This document shows, one piece after another, positions 18,058 through 26,282 of a DNA stretch of 64,000 nt. This stretch comes from Candidatus Allofournierella merdigallinarum. Lineage in GTDB: Bacteria; Bacillota; Clostridia; Oscillospirales; Ruminococcaceae. The first letter of the stretch is position 1. Each line of letters begins with the position of its first letter. The stretch covers positions 1-64,000 of the forward strand of contig DXAC01000015.1 of assembly GCA_019117205.1 (NCBI GenBank), given 5' to 3'. A program made the translations under genes and the position numbers. Below the pieces are notes generated by a model. It ran no database searches, had not been told where the DNA came from, and saw only the letters and a list, made by a program, of their open reading frames with translations.

Positions 18058-18846
18058 TTAGATATTGTCGTCGAACAGCTGCTTCATCTTTTCAAAGAAC
18101 CAGAACCCCAGCAGGAATGTGACCAGGGAGAAAACGATCAGGATGGGGAACACATTCTGGGTGGGATACCGCTGGTAGAGCAGGCAATCCTGGTAGGCGG
18201 TGATGAAGTAGTACAGCGGGTTCAGCTTGAGGAAAGCGCGCAGGCCCTCGGGGATCATGTCCGGCGTGTAGGCGATGGGGCTCACCATCATCAAAAACAT
18301 GGTGATGATGCCGATCAGGCTTTGCATGTCCCGCAGGATCACGTTCAGCGCCGAGATGATCCACCCCACGCCGATGCCGAACATGACCTGGAAAAACCAG
18401 ATGGGCACGATCATGAGCGTCCACCAGGACAGCTTGCCCATCACCGCGAGGGCGATCACCAGGATGCACATACCCACCACCTCGGTGCACTGGCTGAAGA
18501 ACACCGCTTTCACCGGGATGATCTCGATGGGATACAGGGTGTTTTTCACCAGCGAGGCATTGGCGGTCACCGACACAACGCTGTTCGCCAGCCCCTCGCT
18601 GAAGCCGAGAAAGGGGATCAGGCCGGCGAAGATGAGCAGCACGTATTCGGGGGTGCTGATCTGGTCAAGGCGCAGCCGCAGGATAAAGACGTAGACGATG
18701 GAATAGGCGCTCAGCATCAGGATGGGATACAGGATCAGCCAGAACATGCCCAGCACCGACCCCGCATACCTCGACCGGATATCCGAGATCGTGGTGGCGC
18801 GAAGCATCTTGCGGTGTTTCCACAGCATTTCAAACGAACGAAACAT
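18058..18846 (-). CDS. wzm: polysaccharide ABC exporter permease (Wzm)
   Basis: A 262-residue ABC-2 type membrane permease with about six hydrophobic helices (for example MFWLILYPILMLSAYSI and LLIFAGLIPFLGF). Length and topology fit Wzm/TagG. GGAGG lies before the ATG. It is followed by the Wzt ATPase gene after 14 bases, the usual order for a two-component O-antigen or teichoic-acid-type exporter. It should move a lipid-linked glycan across the membrane. Confidence 0.9.
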   Translation of the reverse strand: MFRSFEMLWKHRKMLRATTISDIRSRYAGSVLGMFWLILYPILMLSAYSIVYVFILRLRLDQISTPEYVLLIFAGLIPFLGFSEGLANSVVSVTANASLVKNTLYPIEIIPVKAVFFSQCTEVVGMCILVIALAVMGKLSWWTLMIVPIWFFQVMFGIGVGWIISALNVILRDMQSLIGIITMFLMMVSPIAYTPDMIPEGLRAFLKLNPLYYFITAYQDCLLYQRYPTQNVFPILIVFSLVTFLLGFWFFEKMKQLFDDNI

Positions 18847-18958
18847 CAGATCACAGCCTCCGAAAGTGATGTGTTGACAAGCGCCGCGGCCCCTTTTTTG
18901 GCGCAGGGCCGCCCGGTGTCTGCCCGGTCGGCCCCGTTTGCGCGAAAAGCGCCCTTTT

Positions 18959-20077
18959 TTACCTGAGCTTGCCCGCGATCTGCTCCACCGCGTCCCTGGT
19001 CAGATAGGGGTGCATGGGCAGGCTGAGCACCGTTTCGCACAGCCGCTCGGTGACGGGACAATCCGCCCGGGCGCTGTCGGTGCCCGCAAAGGCCTTTTGC
19101 AGGTGCATGGGCTTTGGATAGTAGACCATGGTGGGGATGCCCTGCTCTTTCAGCTTTGCCTGCAGGGCGTCCCGGTCGGTGCCGGCCGGCAGCCGCAGCG
19201 TGTACTGGGCCCAGCTGCTGGTAAAGCCCTCGGGGCGGTGGGGCAGCGCAAAGCCGCACCCCGCCAGCGCCTGGTCGTACCAGCGGGAGACCTGCTCCAC
19301 CGCATCCAGCTCGCTGTTGCGGAACGCCTCCAGCTTCACCAGCAGGATCGCCGCCTGGAGGGTGTCCAGCCGGCTGTTCACGCCCAGACGCACGTTGTCG
19401 TACTTCATGGCGCCCTTGCCGTGCACCGCGTAGCTGCGGATCAGGTCGGCCCACTCGTCGTTGTTGGTGAAGATGGCTCCGCCGTCGCCGTAGCAGCCCA
19501 GGGGCTTGGCCGGGAAGAAGCTGGTGGTGGCGATGTCGCCAAAGGAGCCCACCCGGCGGCCGTTCACCGTGCCGCCGAAGCCCTGGGCGCCGTCCTCCAG
19601 CAGCAGCAGGCCGTGCTTTTTGCAGATGGCCTCGATGCGGGGGTAGTCCGCCGGCAGGCCGAACAGGTCCACCGCCACCACGGCCCGCAGGGTGTACCTG
19701 CCCTGGGCCTTTACCTCCAGGATCTTCTGTTCCAGCTTGTCCGGGTCCAGGTTGAAAGTGCCCTCGTCCACGTCCACGAACAGGGGTGTGGCGCCCTCGT
19801 AGGCCACCGTCTCGCCGCTGGCAAAGAAAGTGAAGTCGGGCACCAGCACCGCGTCGCCCGGGCCGATGCCCCAGGCCATCAGGGCAAGGGTCAGCGCGTC
19901 GGTGCCGTTGGCGCAGGTGATGCAGTGTTTGACGCCCACGTAGTCCGCCAGCTGCTGTTCCAGCTGGCGGACCTCCTGGCCGGAAATGTAGTTCGCCCGG
20001 GCGCAGACTTTCTGCACCGCGGCGTCGATCTGAGGTTTGAGCACCTCGTATTGTTTTTGCAGATCACGGAATTGCAT
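18959..20077 (-). CDS. wbpE: DegT/DnrJ-family sugar aminotransferase, WbpE-like
   Basis: A 372-residue PLP-dependent nucleotide-sugar aminotransferase. Lys191 in SFFPAKPLGCYGDGG is the predicted Schiff-base residue, with ANGTDAL and EDGAQGFGG as cofactor contacts. In the Wbp pathway this enzyme aminates the 3-keto sugar made by WbpB. GGAGGGG precedes the ATG. The gene sits between the acetyltransferase and the exporter genes, 7 bases after the former. Confidence 0.88.
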   Translation of the reverse strand: MQFRDLQKQYEVLKPQIDAAVQKVCARANYISGQEVRQLEQQLADYVGVKHCITCANGTDALTLALMAWGIGPGDAVLVPDFTFFASGETVAYEGATPLFVDVDEGTFNLDPDKLEQKILEVKAQGRYTLRAVVAVDLFGLPADYPRIEAICKKHGLLLLEDGAQGFGGTVNGRRVGSFGDIATTSFFPAKPLGCYGDGGAIFTNNDEWADLIRSYAVHGKGAMKYDNVRLGVNSRLDTLQAAILLVKLEAFRNSELDAVEQVSRWYDQALAGCGFALPHRPEGFTSSWAQYTLRLPAGTDRDALQAKLKEQGIPTMVYYPKPMHLQKAFAGTDSARADCPVTERLCETVLSLPMHPYLTRDAVEQIAGKLR

Positions 20078-20083
20078 ACCTTG

Positions 20084-20650
20084 TCAACCCCTCCGTTCAC
20101 ACAAAATGGAATCGACGATCTGATAGCGCCGGCCGCAGTCGGGGCAGACCAGGTCCTTGTCCAGCACCTGGCCGCACTCGCACACCCAGCCGATCTGCCT
20201 GGCGGGCACCCCCGCCACTAGCGCGTGGTCCGGCACGTCCTTTGTCACCACCGCGCCGGCGGCGACGGTGGCAAACGCACCGACGGTGTGCCCGCAGACG
20301 ATGGTGCAGTTGGCGCCCAGCGTGGCGTCGTGGCGCACCAGCGTTTTTTTGTAGTTCCCCGCCCCTTTCGGGTAACGGGCGCGGGGGGTGAGGTCGTTGG
20401 TGAACACCATGGAGGGGCCGCAGAACACACAGTCCTCCAGCTCCACCCCCTGGTACACCGAGACGTTGTTCTGCAGCTTCACCCCGTTGCCGATGCGTAC
20501 ATGGTCGCCCACGTTCACATTCTGGCCCAAAGAGCAGTTCTCCCCGATCACCGCGCTGCCGTGGACGTGGCAGAAATGCCATATCCGCGTGCCCGCGCCG
20601 ATGCGGGCCCCCTCGTCCACGCAGCTGGTCTCATGAATGAAGGCATCCAT
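20084..20650 (-). CDS. wbpD: hexapeptide-repeat N-acetyltransferase, WbpD-like, with Cys-rich tail
   Basis: A 188-residue left-handed beta-helix acyltransferase. Hexapeptide turns run from about 10 to 155 (IGAGTRIWHFCHV, SLGQNVNVGDHV, NCTIVCGHTVGAFATV). WbpD acetylates the 3-amino group of UDP-GlcNAc3NA. The last 30 residues carry CECG and CPDCG, a possible zinc ribbon seen only in some homologues. The gene starts 20 bases inside the end of the upstream oxidoreductase gene, which suggests translational coupling. Confidence 0.87.
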   Translation of the reverse strand: MDAFIHETSCVDEGARIGAGTRIWHFCHVHGSAVIGENCSLGQNVNVGDHVRIGNGVKLQNNVSVYQGVELEDCVFCGPSMVFTNDLTPRARYPKGAGNYKKTLVRHDATLGANCTIVCGHTVGAFATVAAGAVVTKDVPDHALVAGVPARQIGWVCECGQVLDKDLVCPDCGRRYQIVDSILCERRG

Positions 20651-21728
20651 CGCCGAACATCCCTTTCATATCCTCGCTGGCAAAGTCCTCCAGCGGCAGC
20701 TTCACCGGCTGGCCGGTCTTGCAGCTCTTGTAGATGGCCAGCACCATTTCCAGGGCGTTGCGGCCCGCCACCGCGTCCACATAGGGCTTGCGGTGGTTGC
20801 GGATGGCGTCCATCACATCGGCGTACAGGCTGGTGTGGCCGTTGCCGTAGACGTTGCTGGTCTGCTCCTCCAGGCCCTTGTTGGCGGCGTCCGCCTCGGT
20901 CTCGTCGGCAAACTCCCACACGTCCAGGTTGTTGGTGGACTTGCCGCCGATCTTCACGGTGCCCTTTTCGCCGAACAGGTACAGCGTCTCCTCCAGGTTT
21001 TTCGGATAGACGTTGGTGGTGCCCTCCACCGTGGCCACGGCCCCGTTTTTGAACCGGATCACCGCCATGCCCACGTCCTCGGCCTCCAGGTAGTCATGGA
21101 ACTGCTGCTTGGTGACGCCGTAGACCTCGTCCACCTCATTGCCGAACATCCAGCGCAGCAGGTCGATGCCGTGGATGCACTGGTTCATCAGGCAGCCGCC
21201 GTCCTGGGCCCAGGTGCCCCGCCAGGGCGCCTGCTCGTAGTATGCCCGGTTGCGGTTCCAGCGCACGTGGATGCTGCCGTGGCTCAAGGTGCCGAAGCGG
21301 CCGGCCTCCAGCGCCTGCCGGGTCTTCTGCACCGCCACGTTGAAGCGGTTCTGGTGGCAGGCGCAGACGGTGACGCCCTTTTCCTCGCTGCGGCGGATGA
21401 TCTCCTCGGCGTCCGCCATGGTCATGGCCATGGGCTTTTCGATGATCACGTTCACGCCGGCGTCGATGCAGTCCAGGGCGATGCGGGCGTGCAGGCCGCT
21501 CTCGGTGGCGATGGCGACGAGCTCCAGCTCGGGATGCTCCGCCAGAAGCTGCTTGTAGTCGGTGTAGCGGGCGATGGAGGGATCCTGTTCCAGGCCGTGC
21601 TTTTCCAAAAGCGCCTGCATGTGTTCCGGCAGGATGTCACACACCGCCACCAGCTCCAGGCCGTTGTTCAGCACCGCTTTGATGTGGTTGGTGGCGATGC
21701 GGCCGCAGCCGATCAGGGCGTATTTCAT
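20631..21728 (-). CDS. wbpB: Gfo/Idh/MocA-family sugar 3-dehydrogenase, WbpB-like
   Basis: A 365-residue oxidoreductase with an N-terminal Rossmann fold (ALIGCGRIATNH) and the family EKP motif (VIIEKPMA, about residue 95). The C-terminal domain is alpha/beta with a long sheet. WbpB oxidises C3 of UDP-GlcNAcA for the transaminase WbpE. It lies between the 6-dehydrogenase and the acetyltransferase in a tight operon, which supports that assignment over generic sugar oxidoreductases. Confidence 0.85.
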   Translation of the reverse strand: MKYALIGCGRIATNHIKAVLNNGLELVAVCDILPEHMQALLEKHGLEQDPSIARYTDYKQLLAEHPELELVAIATESGLHARIALDCIDAGVNVIIEKPMAMTMADAEEIIRRSEEKGVTVCACHQNRFNVAVQKTRQALEAGRFGTLSHGSIHVRWNRNRAYYEQAPWRGTWAQDGGCLMNQCIHGIDLLRWMFGNEVDEVYGVTKQQFHDYLEAEDVGMAVIRFKNGAVATVEGTTNVYPKNLEETLYLFGEKGTVKIGGKSTNNLDVWEFADETEADAANKGLEEQTSNVYGNGHTSLYADVMDAIRNHRKPYVDAVAGRNALEMVLAIYKSCKTGQPVKLPLEDFASEDMKGMFGDGCLHS

Positions 21729-21729
21729 T

Positions 21730-23055
21730 TTACAGCACCTCGATGTTGTCCCGGTTTTCCACGTTCTTCATCACGTTCTTGGTGTCGAAGACCGCCGAAG
21801 CGTTCTGCTGCACCATGTTGTAATCCACGTTGCTGTGGGCGCAGGTGACCATCACCAGGTCCGCCTGCCGCACCACCTCGGGGGTCAGGGCGGGGATGCT
21901 GTGGAGCACCTTGCCGCCGTGCTTGCACTCGGCCACCCAGGGATCGTAGTAGGTGACCTGGGCACCCACCTTGTTCAGCTCGTCGATGACCCGCAGGGCC
22001 GGGCTCTCCCGGTAGTCGTCGATGTCCTGCTTGTAGGCCACGCCCAGCACCAGCACCTTGGCCCCGTTGATGGCTTTCTTGTGGCGGTTCAGGATGTGCA
22101 TCGCCCGCTCCACGCAGTACTCCGGCTGGCCGTCGTTGATGACCATGCTGTTCTCGATGAGGGTGGTGTGGAAGCCGTACTCCCGGGCTTTCCAGGTGAG
22201 ATAGTAGGGGTCCAGGGGGATGCAGTGGCCGCCCAGGCCCGGGCCGGGATAGAACGCCTGGAAGCCGTAGGGCTTGGTCTTGGCCGCGTCCACTACCTCC
22301 CAGATGGAGATGCCCATGCGGTTGCACAGCCGGGCCAGCTCGTTCACCAGGCCGATGTTGATGTTGCGGTAGGTGTTCTCCAGGATCTTTTCCATCTCCG
22401 CCACCGCCGGGCTGGAGACCTCTTTCACGTCGCCCTCCAGCACCGCCCGGTACATGGCGGCGATGACCTCTGTGGCGTCCTTGCCGACGCCGCCCACCAC
22501 CTTGGGGGTGTTCTTGGTTTTGTAGATCAGGTTGCCCGGATCCACCCGCTCGGGGCTGAAGCCCAGGTAGAAGTCCTCGCCGCAGACAAGGCCGCTGCCC
22601 TGCTCCAGCAGCGGGCGGATCAGCTCCTCGGTGGTGCCGGGATAGGTGGTGGACTCCAGCACCACCATGGTGCCGGCTTTCAGGTGCTTGGACACGGCGA
22701 TGGTGGAATCCCGCACGAAGCTGATGTCCGGCTCCTGGTGGGCGTCCAGCGGGGTGGGCACGCAGATGGCGATAAAATCCACGTCCTTGATAAAGCTGAA
22801 ATCGGTGGTGGCGCGCAGTTTGCCGGCCTTGACGATCTCCTCCAGGTCGCTGTCCACCACGTCGCCGATGTAATTCCTGCCGGCGTTGACCATGTCCACC
22901 TTGGCCGCCTGCACGTCAAACCCGATGGTCTCGAACCCGGCCTTGGCCTTTTCCACCGCAAGAGGCAGGCCCACATACCCCAGGCCGACAACGCCCACCC
23001 GGATGGTCTTGTCTTCGATCTTTTTCAGAAGTTCTTGCTTCATCATGTTTTCCAT
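21730..23055 (-). CDS. wbpA: UDP-N-acetyl-D-glucosamine 6-dehydrogenase, WbpA-like
   Basis: A 441-residue UDP-sugar dehydrogenase. The N-terminal NAD domain has VVGLGYVGLPLA. Cys278 in GPGLGGHCIPLDP is the catalytic cysteine; STTYPGTT is also conserved. It oxidises C6 of UDP-GlcNAc to the uronic acid, opening the ManNAc3NAcA pathway. It is the first gene of the leftward operon, with a promoter at 23146-23174. The ATG at 23055 has AAAGG five bases away; ATGs at 23046 and 23043 are alternatives. WecC (ManNAc dehydrogenase) is the main alternative but fits the context less well. Confidence 0.86.
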   Translation of the reverse strand: MENMMKQELLKKIEDKTIRVGVVGLGYVGLPLAVEKAKAGFETIGFDVQAAKVDMVNAGRNYIGDVVDSDLEEIVKAGKLRATTDFSFIKDVDFIAICVPTPLDAHQEPDISFVRDSTIAVSKHLKAGTMVVLESTTYPGTTEELIRPLLEQGSGLVCGEDFYLGFSPERVDPGNLIYKTKNTPKVVGGVGKDATEVIAAMYRAVLEGDVKEVSSPAVAEMEKILENTYRNINIGLVNELARLCNRMGISIWEVVDAAKTKPYGFQAFYPGPGLGGHCIPLDPYYLTWKAREYGFHTTLIENSMVINDGQPEYCVERAMHILNRHKKAINGAKVLVLGVAYKQDIDDYRESPALRVIDELNKVGAQVTYYDPWVAECKHGGKVLHSIPALTPEVVRQADLVMVTCAHSNVDYNMVQQNASAVFDTKNVMKNVENRDNIEVL

Positions 23056-23391
23056 TCGTCCTTTCGATGGTTTAAATACATATATCCAGATATCGCAGGA
23101 TATCTTTCCGAAACAGATGTCGCGGGCCCTTGCGCCAACCTTTTAATTATACCGATCATTGGCCCTTTATGCAACTGCCTGCGCCCCGTCCTGTTTCCCT
23201 GGTGTAACATCCGGCGCCTTTGTGTAACGCTTTTTGGATATTCTGGTCCGGGCGCGGCCCGGCCAGCCAGGCAGTCCGTATTATTATAGCACTATTTCAG
23301 GTGAATTTCATCCCTTTCCCTGCAAATGCTACAATTTGTACACATATTGGCCGGCGGCGCCGGGCCGGGGGATGGGCGCAGGGTGCTCGCG
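23056..23391. other. 336-base gene-free leader region of the wbp operon
   Basis: Between the MATE gene (ends 23392, minus) and wbpA. It holds one good minus-strand promoter (23146-23174) and a weaker second -10, TATAAT at 23284-23289 (minus, preceded by AGTGC), with no convincing -35. GC-rich hairpins near 23330-23360 lack a T-run, so I do not call a terminator for the MATE gene. Confidence 0.6.
23146..23174 (-). promoter_or_regulatory. predicted promoter of the wbp polysaccharide operon
   Basis: On the minus strand TTGCAT (23169-23174), 17 bases, TATAAT (23146-23151). About 80 bases of leader follow before the wbpA start. Confidence 0.7.
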
Positions 23392-24762
23392 TCACGCCGG
23401 GGCGGACTGCTCGCTGCCGGCCGCCGCCCGCATCCTGCGGCGCAGCACCAGGAAGCAGATCAGGTGTACCACCGCCGTGAGCCCCCAGGACACCGGGTAG
23501 GACAAATACAGACACAGCTGGGTGCGCTCCCACTGGAACAGGGTCATCACCCAGACGATCCGCAGCACGCAGGCGCCCAGGATGGACACCACCATGGGCA
23601 GCAGCGAGGAGCCCAGGCCCCGGACGCTGCAGGCCAGGCAGTCCATCCAGCCGCAGAGGAAATAGGTGGTGCAGACCACGCTCATCCGGTACAGGCCGTA
23701 GGTGATGACCTGGGCGTCGGGGGTGTAGATGGCCAGCAGCCAGCGCCCCGCCAGGTAGGCGCTGGCGCCCAGGGTGATACCCACCGCCGCCGACAGCAGC
23801 ATACACCGGGCCACCACCTGGTCCACCCGGGCAAAGCGCCTGGCGCCCACGTTCTGGCTGACAAAGCTCATGGAGGTCTGGGACACGGCGTTCATGCAGG
23901 TGTAGACGAAGCCCTCGATGTTGGAGGCCGCCGTGTTGCCCGCCATCACCGACGAGCCAAAGCTGTTCACCGACGACTGGATCAGCACGTTGGACAGGCT
24001 GAACACCATGCCCTGCACGCCGGCGGGCACGCCGATCCGCAGGATCTCCCGGAACTGCTCCGGGTCGATGCGAAGCTCGCCCAGCACCAGCCGGAACGCC
24101 CCGGTGTTGTGTTGCAGGCAGACCACGATCAGGTAGGCGGACACCGTCTGGCTGAGGATGGTCGCCAGGGCCACGCCCGCCACCCCCAGGGAAAAGGCGA
24201 TGACAAACAACAGGTTCAGGGCCACGTTGATGATGCCCGCCAGGGTGAGGAAGTACAGGGGCCGCCGCGTGTCGCCCACCGCCCGCAAAATGGCCGCGCC
24301 GAAGTTGTACACCAGCAGGCTGGGCGCGCCCACAAAGTAGATGCGCAGATACAGGGTGGCCTGGTCGATCACGTCGTCGGGGGTGCCCAACAGCTCCAGC
24401 ATGGGCCGGGAGGCCGCCACCCCCACGAAGATCAGCAGCACGCCCCCCGCCAGCGCGGTGAGCATGGCGGTGTGTACCCCCTTGTGTACCGCGTCCATGT
24501 TTTTCGCCCCGTAGCTGCGGGCGATGAGCACGTTGGCGCCCACCGACAGCCCGATGAACAGGTTGACGATCAGGTTGATGAGCGCCGAGGTGGAACCCAC
24601 CGCCGCCAGCGCCGTGTGGCCGGTGTAGCGGCCCACCACGATGATGTCCGCCGCGTTGAACAGCAGCTGCAGCACGCCCGAGCACATCAGCGGAAAGGAA
24701 AAGGTCAGGATCTTGCCCAGCAGCGGGCCGCTGGTCATGTTCATCTCATAGCTTCGCGCCAA
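23392..24762 (-). CDS. MATE-family multidrug/sodium antiporter
   Basis: A 456-residue, 12-helix membrane protein typical of the MATE family in length and pattern (GPLLGKILTFSFPLMCSGVLQ, NIEGFVYTCMNAVSQTSMSFVSQNVGA split across the two halves). It probably exports cationic compounds in exchange for Na+ or H+; the substrate is unknown. The frame opens with TTG at 24762 behind AGAGGG. ATGs at codons 6 and 8 are alternatives with poorer ribosome sites. Confidence 0.88.
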   Translation of the reverse strand: MARSYEMNMTSGPLLGKILTFSFPLMCSGVLQLLFNAADIIVVGRYTGHTALAAVGSTSALINLIVNLFIGLSVGANVLIARSYGAKNMDAVHKGVHTAMLTALAGGVLLIFVGVAASRPMLELLGTPDDVIDQATLYLRIYFVGAPSLLVYNFGAAILRAVGDTRRPLYFLTLAGIINVALNLLFVIAFSLGVAGVALATILSQTVSAYLIVVCLQHNTGAFRLVLGELRIDPEQFREILRIGVPAGVQGMVFSLSNVLIQSSVNSFGSSVMAGNTAASNIEGFVYTCMNAVSQTSMSFVSQNVGARRFARVDQVVARCMLLSAAVGITLGASAYLAGRWLLAIYTPDAQVITYGLYRMSVVCTTYFLCGWMDCLACSVRGLGSSLLPMVVSILGACVLRIVWVMTLFQWERTQLCLYLSYPVSWGLTAVVHLICFLVLRRRMRAAAGSEQSAPA

Positions 24763-24820
24763 GGAAAAACGCCCTCTTTCTCGGTTTTACATCCTTTTTA
24801 CATACTTTCGTCCGTGTCCT

Positions 24821-24848
24821 ATCATAGCACAGATCCGCCGGTTCGCAA
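24821..24848 (-). promoter_or_regulatory. predicted promoter of the MATE gene
   Basis: Minus strand TTGCGA (24843-24848), 16 bases, TATGAT (24821-24826), preceded by TGTGC as at several other promoters here. Confidence 0.5.
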
Positions 24849-24899
24849 GCCGCAATTTTCCAAAGGCGGCCCGCCGGCGGGCCGCGGCGGTTTGTTCTC

Positions 24900-24929
24900 T
24901 TGCATTTCACCGGCCATATCCTTTATAAT
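24900..24929 (+). promoter_or_regulatory. predicted promoter of the CofE-like gene
   Basis: TTGCAT (24900-24905), 18 bases, TATAAT (24924-24929). It is divergent from the MATE promoter and about 80 bases upstream of the ATG at 25008. Confidence 0.6.
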
Positions 24930-25007
24930 AGGGATGGATCTTCCCCCGGCGGCCCCAGGGCCACGCGGGCCGGGGTCCGGATCGAAGCAACAAAGGAGAA
25001 CTGTATT

Positions 25008-26204
25008 ATGCGAACTGTCGGCACTACATCCCGCGGCGTGCGCTGCCCGGTGATCCGGGAGGGGGACGACCTGGTCAAGATCGTCACCGACGCCATCCTT
25101 GCCTGCGGCGAGGAGCAGCATATCGAGTTTCAGGACAAGGACATCGTGGCGGTGACCGAGGCGGTGGTGGCCCGCAGCCAGGGCAACTACGCCAGCGTGG
25201 ACGCCATCGCGGCGGACTGTGCCGCCAAGTTCGGCACCGACACCATCGGCCTGACCTTTCCCATCCTGAGCCGCAACCGCATCGCCATCTGCCTGAAAGG
25301 CATCGCCCGGGCGTTCAAAAAGGCCTATATCCTGATGAGCTACCCCAGCGACGAGGTGGGCAACCACCTGTTTGACGAGGACCTGCTGGACGAAAAGGGC
25401 GTGAACCCCTGGAGCGACGTGCTCAGCGAGGAGAAGTACCGCCAGCTGTTCGGCTATGTGAAGCACCCGTTCACCGGCGTGGACTATGTGGAGTACTACG
25501 GCGAGCTCTTCCGCAGCCAGGGCTGCGAGGTGGAATTCGTCTTCGCCAACGACGTGCGGGCCATCCTGCCCTACACCAAAAACGTGCTCTGCTGCGACAT
25601 CCACAGCCGTTTTCGCTCCAAGCGCTGGCTGGAGGCGGCGGGCGCCGAGAAAGTGCTGCTGCTCAGCGACATCCTCACCGCCCCGGTGAGCGGCAGCGGC
25701 TGCAACGAGAAGTTCGGCCTGCTGGGCTCCAACAAGGCCACCGAGGAGAGCGTGAAGCTGTTCCCCCGTGACTGCGAGACCTTTGTGGCCCGGCTGGCGG
25801 CCAGCCTGCGCGAGGCCACCGGCAAACAGATCGAGGCCATGGTCTACGGCGACGGTGCTTTCAAGGACCCGGTGGGCAAGATCTGGGAGCTGGCGGACCC
25901 GGTGGTGAGCCCGGCCTACACCCTGGGCCTGGAGGGCCAGCCCAACGAGCTGAAGCTGAAATACCTGGCGGACAACGACTTTGCCGATCTCTCCGGCGAG
26001 GCCCTCACCGCCGCCATCAAGGAGAGCATCACCCACAAGGACGCGGACCTGAAAGGCCAGATGGCCAGCCAGGGCACCACCCCCCGCCGCCTCACCGACC
26101 TGATCGGCAGCCTGTGCGACCTCACGTCCGGCTCCGGCGACAAGGGCACCCCCATCATCCTCATCCAGGGCTATTTCGACAACTTCGCCAAAGAGGAGAA
26201 GTGA
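25008..26204 (+). CDS. coenzyme F420-0:L-glutamate ligase (CofE)-like protein
   Basis: A 398-residue protein beginning MRTVGTTSRGVRCPV, resembling the long CofE-like family of Clostridia. Conserved stretches include DIVAVTEAVVARSQGN, FPILSRNRIAICLKGIAR and YPSDEVGNHL. CofE itself adds glutamates to F420. No F420 biosynthesis gene is visible here, and most gut clostridia are not known to make F420, so the true substrate is open. The ATG follows AAAGGAGAA. A strong terminator follows the stop. It is a single-gene unit by layout. Confidence 0.72.
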   Translation: MRTVGTTSRGVRCPVIREGDDLVKIVTDAILACGEEQHIEFQDKDIVAVTEAVVARSQGNYASVDAIAADCAAKFGTDTIGLTFPILSRNRIAICLKGIARAFKKAYILMSYPSDEVGNHLFDEDLLDEKGVNPWSDVLSEEKYRQLFGYVKHPFTGVDYVEYYGELFRSQGCEVEFVFANDVRAILPYTKNVLCCDIHSRFRSKRWLEAAGAEKVLLLSDILTAPVSGSGCNEKFGLLGSNKATEESVKLFPRDCETFVARLAASLREATGKQIEAMVYGDGAFKDPVGKIWELADPVVSPAYTLGLEGQPNELKLKYLADNDFADLSGEALTAAIKESITHKDADLKGQMASQGTTPRRLTDLIGSLCDLTSGSGDKGTPIILIQGYFDNFAKEEK

Positions 26205-26226
26205 CGGCGGCCCGAACACCGCACAC

Positions 26227-26266
26227 AAAAGCGGGCGCATCGTTTTGACGATGCGCCCGCTTTTTT
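26227..26266. terminator. bidirectional rho-independent terminator
   Basis: A 13-bp perfect stem (26231-26243 with 26248-26260), TTTG loop, A-run before and six Ts after. It separates the CofE-like gene from the convergent flippase gene. Confidence 0.92.
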
Positions 26267-26282
26267 CGCGTTGGCGCGGGGG

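Noticed and set aside
23330..23365. GC-rich hairpin as terminator of the MATE gene
   Set aside because: No T-run follows on the minus strand, so the intrinsic terminator rule is not met.
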